NCBI RefSeq assembly: GCF_014489635.1
Contig: NZ_CP060828.1
Span: 2,890,001-2,954,000 of the forward strand
Source: Streptomyces roseirectus
GTDB lineage: Bacteria > Actinomycetota > Actinomycetes > Streptomycetales > Streptomycetaceae
Direction of reading: 5' to 3'
Length of the DNA: 64,000 nt
Part shown: piece after piece, positions 26,554 through 35,547 of the stretch
Position numbering within the stretch: position 1 is the first letter of the stretch
How the letters are laid out: each line of letters opens with the position of its first letter
The notes under the pieces: model-generated
What the model saw: only the letters and a program-made list of their open reading frames with translations
What the model was told of the DNA's origin: nothing
Databases searched by the model: none
Made by a program: the position numbers and the translations under genes

Positions 26554-28373
26554 GTCAGGCTCTCCCGCCAGGCCCGGTGCAGCCCCGCGAACCGGCCCGT
26601 GCCGGCGATGAGTTCGGCCGGGGTGCCGTCCTCGACGACGCGGCCGTGCTCCATGACGAGGACGCGGTCGGCGATCTCGACGGTGGAGAGGCGGTGCGCG
26701 ATGACGACGGCGGTGCGCCCGCGCAGGACGGTCGACATGGCTCGCTGGACGGCCTGTTCGCCGGGGATGTCGAGGGAGCTGGTGGCCTCGTCGAGGATGA
26801 GGACGGCGGGGTCGGCGAGCAACGCCCGCGCGAAGGCGACCAGTTGGCGCTGGCCGGCGGAGATGCGGCCGCCGCGCTTGCGGACGTCGGTGTCGTAGCC
26901 GTCGGGGAGGGCGCTGATGAACTCGTGGGCGCCGATGGCCTTCGCGGCGCGTTCGATGTCCTCGCGGGTGGCGTCGGGGCGGCCGATGGCGATGTTCTCG
27001 GCGACGGTGCCGGAGAACAGGAACGCCTCCTGGGTCACCATCACGACGCCGCGCCGCAGTTCGGGCACGGACAGGTCGCGCAGGTCGACGCCGTCGAGGG
27101 TGACGCGGCCGGCCGTCGGGTCGTAGAAGCGGGCGAGGAGTTTCGCGAGCGTCGACTTGCCGGCGCCGGTCGAGCCGACGACGGCGACGGTCTGGCCTGC
27201 GGGGAGGGTGAGGTCGAAGCGGGGCAGGATCTCGCCGCCCGTGCGGTAGCCGAAGGAGACGCCCTCGAACTCGACCGTGCGGCCGGGGAGTTCGCCCTGG
27301 CGCACGGGCAGTTCGCGCGGGTGCGCCGGTTCGGGGACGGAGGGCGTCTGGGCGAGCAGGCCGGCGATCTTCTCCAGGGACGCGGCGGCCGACTGGTAGG
27401 AGTTGAGGAACATGCCGAGCCGGTCGATCGGGTCGTACAGGCGCCGCAGGTACAGCACGGCCGCCGCGAGGACGCCGAGGGCGAGGGAGCCGTCCGTGAC
27501 GCGGTAGGCGCCCCACAGGACGATCAGCGCGACGGCGGTGTTGGCGATCAGGCGGGAGCCGACGACGTACCTGGCCATCTCCAGGAGGGCGTCGCCGTTG
27601 GAGCGTTCGTGCGTGCGGTTGAGGGCGGCGAACTCGGCGTCGTTGACCGCCTCGCGCCGGAACGCGCGCACCGGGCGGATGCCGTTCATCGTCTCGACGA
27701 ACTTCACGATCACCGTCGCGATGGCCGTCGAACGCCGGGAGTACACGCGGCCCACCCTGCGCTGGTAGGTGCGCACCATCAGGTACAGCGGGCCGAAGGA
27801 GGCGACCGCTACGGCGCCGAGGCCGAGGTCGAGCCAGAGCAGCATCGCCGAGATGTAGACGAACGACAGGACGACCGTCACGAGCTCCTGAAGGCCCTCC
27901 TCCAGCAGTTCCCGCAGTGACTCGACGTCGGTCGTGGAGCGGGAGATCAGGCGGCCGGAGGTGTAGCGCTCGTGGAAGTCGACGCTCAGCGCCTGCGCGT
28001 GCCGGAAGATCCTGCCGCGCAGGTCCAGCAGGGCGTCCTGGTTGACGTGCGCGGAGGCGTTGATGAACGCGTACTGCAGGACGCCGGCCAGGAGCGCGCA
28101 CGCGAGGTAGCCGGCGCCGGCCGTGATCAGCGGGCCGTCGTCGCCGTCGCGGTAGGCGGGGACGGCCGTGTCGATCGCGTACGCGACCAGGAGCGGGCCG
28201 ACCTGGACGGCCGCCTGCTGGGCCAGCAGGAGCAGCGCGGTGAGCGTCGCGCGGAGTTTCATCGGCGCGAGCAGGGAGCGCAGGAGGGCGCCGGTGGCGC
28301 CGGGGGGTGTGGGCAGGTCGTCCTGGTCGAAGGGGTCCTGCTGGGGCGCGGGGGCCGTCGTGGGGGCGGTCAT
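26550..28373 (-). CDS. ABC exporter half-transporter B (catalytically competent)
   Basis: The 607-residue TMD-NBD fusion has Walker A VGSTGAGKST, Walker B VLILDEATSSLD with catalytic Glu, and H-loop VVIAHRLST. The signature is ISAGQ rather than LSGGQ. It overlaps both neighbours by 4 bases (ATGA). The upstream half-transporter A has the complementary pattern, so A and B should form a heterodimer of the TM287/288 or BmrCD kind with one consensus and one degenerate site. Substrate unknown; such pairs export drugs, lipids or peptides. Confidence 0.93.
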   Translation of the reverse strand: MTAPTTAPAPQQDPFDQDDLPTPPGATGALLRSLLAPMKLRATLTALLLLAQQAAVQVGPLLVAYAIDTAVPAYRDGDDGPLITAGAGYLACALLAGVLQYAFINASAHVNQDALLDLRGRIFRHAQALSVDFHERYTSGRLISRSTTDVESLRELLEEGLQELVTVVLSFVYISAMLLWLDLGLGAVAVASFGPLYLMVRTYQRRVGRVYSRRSTAIATVIVKFVETMNGIRPVRAFRREAVNDAEFAALNRTHERSNGDALLEMARYVVGSRLIANTAVALIVLWGAYRVTDGSLALGVLAAAVLYLRRLYDPIDRLGMFLNSYQSAAASLEKIAGLLAQTPSVPEPAHPRELPVRQGELPGRTVEFEGVSFGYRTGGEILPRFDLTLPAGQTVAVVGSTGAGKSTLAKLLARFYDPTAGRVTLDGVDLRDLSVPELRRGVVMVTQEAFLFSGTVAENIAIGRPDATREDIERAAKAIGAHEFISALPDGYDTDVRKRGGRISAGQRQLVAFARALLADPAVLILDEATSSLDIPGEQAVQRAMSTVLRGRTAVVIAHRLSTVEIADRVLVMEHGRVVEDGTPAELIAGTGRFAGLHRAWRESLT

Positions 28374-30481
28374 CGGCGGGCGTCCTCCTGTGCGCGCGGG
28401 GTGAGGGCGTCGTGCGGGGCGGGCGGGGCGGGGTCGCTTCGTCCGGTGTCGCCGGTGTCCTGCGCGCCCGCCATCAGGTGCGCGTACTCCGCGTTCGTCC
28501 GCAGCAGTTCCTGGTGTGTGCCGACCGCCTTGACGCGGCCCTCGGACAGGAGGGCCACCCGGTCGGCCAGCAGGACGGTCGAGGGGCGGTGGGCGACGAT
28601 CAGGGCCGTCGTGTCGGCGAGGACGTGCCGCAGGGCGGCCTCGACGGCGGCCTCGGTGTGGACGTCCAGCGCGGAGAGCGGGTCGTCGAGGACGAGGAAC
28701 GCGGGCCGGCCCACCACCGCGCGGGCCAGCGCGAGGCGCTGGCGCTGACCGCCGGAGAGGCTGAGCCCCTGTTCGCCGACCTCCGTGTCGACGCCGCGCG
28801 GCAGGTCGTGCACGAAGGACGCCTGCGCGACGTCCAGCGCCCGCGCGAGGTCGCCCTCACCGTCGACGGCCCCCATCAGGACGTTCTCCCCGACGGTCGC
28901 CGAGAACAGCGTGGGCTCCTCGAACGCGACGGCGACCCGGGCGCGCAGTTCCTCGCGGGTCATCCCCTCGATGTCCTCCCCGTCGAGCGTGATCCGCCCG
29001 CCGCTGACGTCGTACATGCGCGGCACCAGCGCCGTGAGCGTCGTCTTCCCGCTCCCCGTAGCCCCGACGAGCGCCAGCGACTCCCCGGCCCGGATGTGCA
29101 GATCGACCCCGGCGAGCACGGGCGGATCCTCCGCCCCGGCATCGGGATACCGAAACCAGACCCCCTCGAACCGCAGCCCGTCCCCGGCCCCGCCGGACAC
29201 ACCGGCCCCCGCACGCCCGCCACCACCGGCCCCCGCCGGACCGGGCCCGCCACCGGAAGCCCCGGCCGCCTCGACGAGCGCACCCCCGGTCTCCGCCTCC
29301 GCCGAAGCCCCCGCGCCCCCGGCGTCCCGGGCCCGGTCGTCGTCAGCCGCGCCCGGCGCCCCGCCGAGCACACCCCCGGCCTTCACCGCGGCGCCGGCCG
29401 AAGCCGCGCCCCGCCCTGTACGGCCCCCGGTGCCCCGCGCGTCCGCCCCGGCGCCTTCCTCCTCCTCGTCCATCACCTCGAAATACCGGGCCGTGGCAGT
29501 AGCCGCCTCCTGGCTCATCGCCAGCAGGAACCCGATGGACTCCACGGGCCACCGCAGCGCGAGGGCGGTGGAGAGGAACGCCACGAGGGTCCCGGCGGAC
29601 AGCGCGCCGTCGGCCACCTGCACGGCGCCGACGACGAGGGCGACCGCGATCGCGATCTCCGGCAGGGTCACGATGACGCCCCAGATCATCGCGAGGAGGC
29701 GGGCCTTGCGCAGTTCGGTGCCGCGCAGGTTCCGGGCGAGGTCGCGGAAGACGCGGGCCTGGCTGCGGTGGCGGCCGAACCCCTTGATGATGCGGATGCC
29801 GAGGACGCTCTCCTCGACGACGGTCGTGAGGTCGCCGACCTGGTCCTGCGAGAGGCGGGCCACGCGCGCGTAGCGGGTTTCGAAGGCGACGCAGAGGACC
29901 ACGAGGGGGACCGTGGGCGCGAGGACGACGAGGCCGAGCGTCCAGTCCTGGAGCAGCATGATGACGACGCCGACGAGGATGGTCACGGCGTTGACGAACA
30001 GGAACGTCAGCGGGAACGCGAGGAACATGCGCAGGAGCATGAGGTCGGTGGTCCCGCGCGACAGGAGCTGGCCGGAGGCCCAGCGGTCGTGGAAGGCGAC
30101 CGGCAGCCGCTGGAGGTGGCGGTAGAGGTCGGCCCGCATGGACGCCTCGACGTGGGACAGCGGGCGGGCGACGAGCCAGCGTCGCAGGCCGAAGAGCAGC
30201 GCCTCGGCGAACCCGAGGAGCAGCAGCCACAGCGCCCCCAGCCAGACCCCGCCGGTGTCGCCGGAGGCGATGGGCCCGTCGACCATCCACTTCAGGACGA
30301 GGGGGATGACGAGGCCCACGCAGGAGGCCAGCACGGCGACGAGCGCGGCGATGACCAGCCGGGCCCGTGCGGGCCGCACGTACGGCCACAGTCGGAGCAG
30401 TGTGCGGACGGCTGACCGTTCGGTGGGGGGTGCGGGCTTCACTGGCGTCACGATGGCGAGCCTACGGACCGGCACTGACAT
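28370..30481 (-). CDS. ABC exporter half-transporter A with 95-residue Gly/Ala linker
   Basis: The 703-residue TMD-NBD fusion is about 100 residues longer than its relatives. The membrane domain occupies residues 35-325. Residues about 339-434 are a Gly/Ala/Glu-rich linker (starting DEEEEGAGADARG) not seen in the other three exporters here. The NBD then has Walker A VGATGSGKTT (472-481), signature LSGGQRQRL and H-loop IVAHRPST. Walker B reads FLVLDDPLSALD, with Asp in place of the catalytic Glu. It is first in the four-gene exporter operon. ATG 30481 is chosen although its ribosome site is only moderate. Confidence 0.9.
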   Translation of the reverse strand: MSVPVRRLAIVTPVKPAPPTERSAVRTLLRLWPYVRPARARLVIAALVAVLASCVGLVIPLVLKWMVDGPIASGDTGGVWLGALWLLLLGFAEALLFGLRRWLVARPLSHVEASMRADLYRHLQRLPVAFHDRWASGQLLSRGTTDLMLLRMFLAFPLTFLFVNAVTILVGVVIMLLQDWTLGLVVLAPTVPLVVLCVAFETRYARVARLSQDQVGDLTTVVEESVLGIRIIKGFGRHRSQARVFRDLARNLRGTELRKARLLAMIWGVIVTLPEIAIAVALVVGAVQVADGALSAGTLVAFLSTALALRWPVESIGFLLAMSQEAATATARYFEVMDEEEEGAGADARGTGGRTGRGAASAGAAVKAGGVLGGAPGAADDDRARDAGGAGASAEAETGGALVEAAGASGGGPGPAGAGGGGRAGAGVSGGAGDGLRFEGVWFRYPDAGAEDPPVLAGVDLHIRAGESLALVGATGSGKTTLTALVPRMYDVSGGRITLDGEDIEGMTREELRARVAVAFEEPTLFSATVGENVLMGAVDGEGDLARALDVAQASFVHDLPRGVDTEVGEQGLSLSGGQRQRLALARAVVGRPAFLVLDDPLSALDVHTEAAVEAALRHVLADTTALIVAHRPSTVLLADRVALLSEGRVKAVGTHQELLRTNAEYAHLMAGAQDTGDTGRSDPAPPAPHDALTPRAQEDARR

Positions 30482-30778
30482 CGCCCACCGAGTTTCGGCC
30501 GGTACCGCCTCCGTCGATGGTCCTACGACCTGCGGTTTTCCTTGATTCTCAGGGGTGCCTCAGGGGCCGGGCCCCGAAGAAGACCAGGGGCGCACGACCC
30601 CCGCGCGCGGAGATCGCCAAGCCGGCGCCAAGCGCTGGTCAACAAAGGGTTTCCAGCCAAGTTCTTGAGGCGCCCATGACATAACCCCTCCTCCCCTGCC
30701 ACCCTTCCACCACCGCTGCACAGCAACCCCACAGCACCACCACACGAGTTCGACCGACGGTCTCCGAAGGAGTCAGTG
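30482..30778. other. Divergent control region between exporter operon and metalloprotease gene
   Basis: These 297 bases hold the promoters of two divergent units. AAGGAG at 30766-30771 is the ribosome-binding site of the protease gene. No further gene or convincing operator is seen; open frames here lack family resemblance. Confidence 0.5.
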
Positions 30779-32809
30779 GTGAGCAGCAGTACCTCTCCCA
30801 GACGCACCCCCCGCTCCCCCTACCGCAGAACAGCCGCCGCGGCCCTGATGGGCGTGGCGGCTCTCGTCGCCACCGCCGTGCAGTCCGGCGCCGCGACGGC
30901 CGCCCCCCAGCAGGCGGGCACGAAGACCGAGTCCGTCCTGCTGACCCCCTCCCAGCGCGCGGAGCTGTTGCGCGACGCGGACGCGGGCAAGGCGGCGACG
31001 GCGAAGACACTGGGCCTGGGCGCCCAGGAGGCCCTGGTCGTCCGCGACGTCGTGAAGGACGCCGACGGCACCACGCACACCCGCTACGAGCGCACGTACG
31101 CGGGCCTGCCGGTGCTCGGCGGCGACCTGGTCGTGAAGGAGAACGCGGCCGGCGCCACCCAGGGCGTCGTGAAGGCGACGAACGCGACGGTGAAGGTCGC
31201 CTCCCTCACGCCGAAGATCGCGGCCGGCGCCGCCGAGAAGCAGGCGCTGGCGCGCGCGAGCGCGGAGGGCGCGAAGAGCCCGGACGCGACCCAGGCGCCC
31301 CGCAAGGTGGTCTGGGCGGCGAACGGCACCCCGACGCTGGCGTTCGAGACGGTCGTCGGCGGCCTCCAGCACGACGGGACGCCGAACGAGCTGCACGTCA
31401 TCACGGACGCGAACACCGGCCAGAAGCTGTACGAGTACCAGGCCGTCATGAACGGCACCGGCAACACGATGTACTCGGGTTCGGTGACGATCGGCTCGAC
31501 GCAGTCGGGTTCGACGTACAACCTGACGGACGCCACGCGCGGCAACCAGCGCACGTACAACCTGAACCGGGGCTCGTCGGGCACCGGCACGCTGTTCTCC
31601 GGCCCGGACGACGTGTGGGGCAACGGGCTGCCGTCCAACGCGGAGACCGCGGGCGCGGACGCGCACTTCGGGGCGCAGACGACGTGGGACTACTTCAAGA
31701 ACGTGCACGGCCGCAACGGCATCCGCAACGACGGGGTCGCGGCGTACTCGCGGGTCCACTACGGCAACGCGTACGTCAACGCGTTCTGGCAGGACTCCTG
31801 CTTCTGCATGACGTACGGCGACGGCGCGGGCAACAACAAGCCGCTGACGTCGCTGGACGTGGCCGGGCACGAGATGTCGCACGGCGTCACCGCGAACACG
31901 GCCCGCCTGGTCTACAGCGGCGAGTCGGGCGGCCTGAACGAGGCGACCTCGGACATCTTCGGCACGGCCGTCGAGTTCTACGCGAACAACGCCTCGGACG
32001 TCGGTGACTACCTCATCGGCGAGAAGATCGACATCAACGGCAACGGGACGCCGCTGCGCTACATGGACAAGCCGAGCAAGGACGGCTCGTCCAGGGACAG
32101 CTGGTACTCCGGGCTCGGCGGGATCGACGTGCACTACTCGTCGGGTCCCGCGAACCACTTCTTCTACCTGCTGAGCGAGGGCAGCGGCACCAAGACGATC
32201 AACGGTGTCACCTACAACTCGGCCACCTCGGACGGGCTGCCGGTGACCGGCATCGGCCGGGACAAGGCGGAGAAGATCTGGTTCCGGGCGCTGGCCACGA
32301 AGTTCACGTCGAACACGAACTACGCGGGCGCGCGCACGGGCACCCTGGCGGCGACCGGTGAGCTGTACGGGACGACGTCGGCGGAGTACCGCGCCGTGCA
32401 GGACGCGTGGGCGGCCATCGCGGTCGGCGCGCGCTCGACGGGCGGCGGCACCGGCGGCGGCACCTCGTTCGAGAACACGACGGCCGTGCCGATCCCGGAC
32501 AACGGGGCGGCGGTCACCTCGTCGATCGCGGTGACCGGGCGGACCGGCAACGCGCCGGCCAACCTCCAGGTCTCCGTGGACATCACGCACACCTTCCGGG
32601 GCGACCTGGCGATCAACCTGGTGGGGCCGAGCGGGACGTCGTACCTGCTGAAGGCGTTCAGCTCGTCGGACTCGGCGGACAACGTCGTGGCGACGTACAC
32701 CGTCAACGCGTCGACGGAGACCGCCAACGGCACCTGGCAGCTGCGGGTCCAGGACCAGGCGGCGCGCGACACCGGGCAGATCAACAGCTGGAAGGTCACC
32801 TTCCCGTAA
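30779..32809 (+). CDS. Secreted M4 (thermolysin-like) metalloprotease with C-terminal P-domain
   Basis: The 676-residue precursor has GTG 30779 with AAGGAG 7 bases upstream; GTG 30776 is less well spaced. The signal peptide is hydrophobic around ALMGVAALVATAV. An FTP/PepSY-type propeptide follows (RYERTYAGLPVLGGDL). The catalytic domain has HEMSH at about 364-368 and the third zinc ligand Glu in GGLNEATSD, plus GPANHFFYLLSEG. After a Gly/Thr linker, residues about 565-676 form a proprotein-convertase P-domain (VPIPDNGAAVTSSIAV, ITHTFRGDLAINLVGP, INSWKVTF). It is an extracellular endopeptidase for nutrient supply or protein maturation. A terminator follows directly. Confidence 0.95.
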   Translation: MSSSTSPRRTPRSPYRRTAAAALMGVAALVATAVQSGAATAAPQQAGTKTESVLLTPSQRAELLRDADAGKAATAKTLGLGAQEALVVRDVVKDADGTTHTRYERTYAGLPVLGGDLVVKENAAGATQGVVKATNATVKVASLTPKIAAGAAEKQALARASAEGAKSPDATQAPRKVVWAANGTPTLAFETVVGGLQHDGTPNELHVITDANTGQKLYEYQAVMNGTGNTMYSGSVTIGSTQSGSTYNLTDATRGNQRTYNLNRGSSGTGTLFSGPDDVWGNGLPSNAETAGADAHFGAQTTWDYFKNVHGRNGIRNDGVAAYSRVHYGNAYVNAFWQDSCFCMTYGDGAGNNKPLTSLDVAGHEMSHGVTANTARLVYSGESGGLNEATSDIFGTAVEFYANNASDVGDYLIGEKIDINGNGTPLRYMDKPSKDGSSRDSWYSGLGGIDVHYSSGPANHFFYLLSEGSGTKTINGVTYNSATSDGLPVTGIGRDKAEKIWFRALATKFTSNTNYAGARTGTLAATGELYGTTSAEYRAVQDAWAAIAVGARSTGGGTGGGTSFENTTAVPIPDNGAAVTSSIAVTGRTGNAPANLQVSVDITHTFRGDLAINLVGPSGTSYLLKAFSSSDSADNVVATYTVNASTETANGTWQLRVQDQAARDTGQINSWKVTFP

Positions 32810-32827
32810 GCCGGTGATCCACTGAAC

Positions 32828-32862
32828 GTCGGGCGCCGCTCCCCCAGGGGGCGGCGCCCGAT
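32828..32862 (+). terminator. Terminator after M4 protease gene
   Basis: The stem TCGGGCGCCGC / GCGGCGCCCGA continues inward with further pairs to a three-base loop and is followed by CGTTTCC. It starts 19 bases after the stop codon. Confidence 0.8.
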
Positions 32863-33261
32863 CGTTTCCGGTCAACGCTCCCGGGGCCGGGGAACCGATC
32901 AGTACCCCTCGTACGTCGAAGTCCCGCGCGACCGGCCGGAATCCGACGTTCCGGCACACAGCCCACCGTAAGGACACCGTAAGGGCCGTCCTAGAGGCAC
33001 TTGCCCGGGGTTGACCAACTCCCCCACGAGGCCCCGTTTTTGCCGACCCCTTACTCATAATCGGTGGCTCCTTTGCCGAGGTCAGCCTGATTTACGCGGC
33101 AGAAACATTTACCGAACAGGCGCTTTTCGGCCAACATCGATTCAGGGTCCTGACATGTACGCGTCCCCGGTGTCACTCTTCCCCCACCCGCCGCACAACT
33201 TCACGACTACTCCGGCCGGCAGTCCCCACGCCGGACCGGACTCCCCCACGAAGGAGCTTGT
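32863..33261. other. Intergenic and promoter region of the second M4 protease gene
   Basis: This 399-base stretch is without a gene. It is locally AT-rich around 33040-33140, which is where a promoter is likeliest. A direct repeat of ACCGTAAGG occurs at about 32965-32985. AAGGAG at 33251-33256 is the ribosome site for the next gene. Confidence 0.45.
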
Positions 33262-34929
33262 GTGACCCCCGTCTACACGCGTCACAAGCGCGCCACCCTG
33301 GCCATCGCGACCGCCGTGGCCGCCGGAGCGCTGCTGACCACCGGGCTGACCACGGCCAACGCGACCGACACCAAGGTCGACGCGAACAAGGCCGCCCGGA
33401 CCCTCTCCGCGGCCCCGCTCCAGCTCTCGGCGCCCGCCCGCGCGGCCCTGATCCAGGACCAGCAGGCGGACGCGGCCGAGACCGCGCGGCAGATAGGTCT
33501 CGGCGCCAAGGAGGCGCTGGTCGTCCGTGACGTCGTCAAGGACGTCGACGGCACCACGCACACCCGCTACGAGCGGACCTACGCCGGTCTGCCGGTCCTC
33601 GGCGGCGACCTCCTCGTCCACCAGACCGCCGCCGGCGCCAACAAGGGCGTCACCAAGGCCACGTCCGCGACCATCAAGGTCGCCTCGCTGACCCCGAAGG
33701 TCACCCCGTCCGTCGCCGCGAAGCAGGCCGTCGGCCTCGCGAAGGCCGCCGGTTCCGCCGAGACCGCCGCGGACGGCGCGCCCCGCAAGGTGATCTGGGC
33801 GGGCAACGGCTCCGCGCCGACCCTCGCCTTCGAGACCGTCGTCGGCGGCCTCCAGGACGACGGCACCCCCAACGAGCTGCACGTCATCACCGACGCGGCC
33901 ACCGGCAAGAAGCTCTACGAGTGGCAGGGCATCGAGACGGGCACCGGCAAGAGCCTGTACTCCGGCACCGTCACCATCGGCTCCACCAAGTCGGGTTCGA
34001 CCTACAACCTGACCGACGGCACCCGCGGCGGCCACAAGACGTACAACAAGGCCCGCTCGACCAGCTCCTCGGCCGGCACGCTGTTCACGGACGCCGACGA
34101 CACGTGGGGCACCGGCACCGCGTCCAGCTCCTCCAGCGACCAGACGGCCGCCGTCGACGCCGCCTACGGCGCCCAGGTCACCTGGGACTTCTACAAGAAC
34201 ACGTTCGGCCGCAGCGGCATCAAGAACGACGGCGTCGCCGCGTACTCCCGCGTCCACTACGGCAACGCGTACGTCAACGCGTTCTGGGACGACTCCTGCT
34301 TCTGCATGACCTACGGCGACGGCGCGGGCAACACCGACCCGCTGACCTCGCTCGACGTCGCCGGCCACGAGATGACGCACGGCGTCACCTCCAACACCGC
34401 GGGCCTCAACTACTCCGGCGAGTCCGGCGGCCTGAACGAGGCGACCTCGGACATCTTCGGCACCGCCGTCGAGTTCTACGCCAACAACGCCTCGGACCCC
34501 GGTGACTACCTCATCGGCGAGAAGATCGACATCAACGGCGACGGCACCCCGCTGCGCTACCAGGACAAGCCCAGCAAGGACGGCTCGTCCAAGGACAGCT
34601 GGTCCTCGACCCTCGGCAACCTGGACGTGCACTACTCGTCCGGCCCGGCGAACCACTTCTTCTACCTGCTGTCCGAGGGCAGCGGCGCGAAGACGATCAA
34701 CGGCGTCAGCTACAACTCGCCGACGTCCAACGGCTCCACGATCACCGGCATCGGCCGCGCCAAGGCCGTCCAGATCTGGTACAAGGCGCTGACCTCGTAC
34801 ATGACCTCGACGACCAACTACAAGGGCGCCCGCACCGCGACCCTGAGCGCGGCGTCGGCCCTGTACGGCGCGAGCTCCACCGAGTACGCGACGGTCGCCG
34901 CCGCCTGGTCGGCAGTGAACGTCAACTAG
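33262..34929 (+). CDS. Secreted M4 (thermolysin-like) metalloprotease without P-domain
   Basis: The 555-residue precursor has GTG 33262 and AAGGAG 5 bases upstream. It has a signal peptide (TLAIATAVAAGALLTTG), a propeptide, then a catalytic domain with HEMTH at about 369-373 and Glu in GGLNEATSD. Long stretches are identical or nearly so to the preceding gene (VAAYSRVHYGNAYVNAFW, SCFCMTYGDGAGN, SSGPANHFFYLLSEGSG), so the two arose by tandem duplication. It ends after the thermolysin domain (AWSAVNVN), where the paralogue continues into a linker and P-domain. Transcription is probably separate, with terminators after both genes. Confidence 0.95.
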   Translation: MTPVYTRHKRATLAIATAVAAGALLTTGLTTANATDTKVDANKAARTLSAAPLQLSAPARAALIQDQQADAAETARQIGLGAKEALVVRDVVKDVDGTTHTRYERTYAGLPVLGGDLLVHQTAAGANKGVTKATSATIKVASLTPKVTPSVAAKQAVGLAKAAGSAETAADGAPRKVIWAGNGSAPTLAFETVVGGLQDDGTPNELHVITDAATGKKLYEWQGIETGTGKSLYSGTVTIGSTKSGSTYNLTDGTRGGHKTYNKARSTSSSAGTLFTDADDTWGTGTASSSSSDQTAAVDAAYGAQVTWDFYKNTFGRSGIKNDGVAAYSRVHYGNAYVNAFWDDSCFCMTYGDGAGNTDPLTSLDVAGHEMTHGVTSNTAGLNYSGESGGLNEATSDIFGTAVEFYANNASDPGDYLIGEKIDINGDGTPLRYQDKPSKDGSSKDSWSSTLGNLDVHYSSGPANHFFYLLSEGSGAKTINGVSYNSPTSNGSTITGIGRAKAVQIWYKALTSYMTSTTNYKGARTATLSAASALYGASSTEYATVAAAWSAVNVN

Positions 34930-34960
34930 TGACAGCGTTGGTCACAGGCGTGTGAACAGG

Positions 34961-34995
34961 GCGGCACCCGGGACGAAGGCATCCCCGGGTGCCGC
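34961..34995 (+). terminator. Terminator after second M4 protease gene
   Basis: The 12-bp perfect stem GCGGCACCCGGG / CCCGGGTGCCGC has an 11-base loop. It ends only 15 bases before the next gene's ATG, so that gene must start its transcript at or inside this element. Confidence 0.85.
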
Positions 34996-35010
34996 TCTAC
35001 GCTTGCGCCC

Positions 35011-35526
35011 ATGTCCGAACGGCCTTTCTCGTACGACGACGTGGGCGCGACCCGCGACCCCCACTTCTGCCCTCCGGGCTTCCACCACCTGCGCGAGCGC
35101 ACCCGGCTCGGCGAGGGCGAGGCCGTCTTCCGGCGGGCCGCCGAGGCGGTGCTCACCTGGGAGATGCACCGCGCCCTCGGCGTCGGCATCCACGCCTCCG
35201 CCGAACGCGCCGCCGTCGACGTCGACGTCACCGTCACGCTCGCCGGGATCATCAAGGCGCCCTGCCGGATCGTGTGGACCGCCGAGGAACCCCGGCGCGC
35301 GGGCTGGGCGTACGGCACGCTGGCCGGCCATCCCGAGTGCGGCGAGGAGTCCTTCCTCGTGGAGCGCACCGGGGACGGCACGGTGTGGCTGACCGTGACG
35401 GCCTTCAGCCGCGCCGCCAAGTGGTACGCGAAGGCGGGCGGTCCGGCCGTCCGGGGCATGCAGCACGCGTACGCGCGGCGGTGCGGGAAGGTGCTCAAGA
35501 CGCTGTGCGGACCGGTGTCCGAATAG
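35011..35526 (+). CDS. DUF1990-family protein
   Basis: The 171-residue protein without signal peptide or membrane segment begins PFSYDDVGATRDP and carries the family pattern: FHHLRERTRLGEGEAVFRRA, WEMHRALGV, WAYGTLAGHPECGEESFLVE and SRAAKWYAKAGGPAVRGMQ. The biochemical role of the family is unknown. The ATG lies 15 bases after a strong terminator, with TACGCT 8 bases upstream, which would suit a leaderless transcript. Convergent with glgP. Confidence 0.82.
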   Translation: MSERPFSYDDVGATRDPHFCPPGFHHLRERTRLGEGEAVFRRAAEAVLTWEMHRALGVGIHASAERAAVDVDVTVTLAGIIKAPCRIVWTAEEPRRAGWAYGTLAGHPECGEESFLVERTGDGTVWLTVTAFSRAAKWYAKAGGPAVRGMQHAYARRCGKVLKTLCGPVSE

Positions 35527-35547
35527 AGCCCAGCACGGCATGGGGGT

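Noticed and set aside
24781..28101. A single 1106-codon exporter gene
   Set aside because: The first 515 or so codons are out-of-frame shadow of exporter B; the true gene starts at ATG 26553 with an ATGA overlap.
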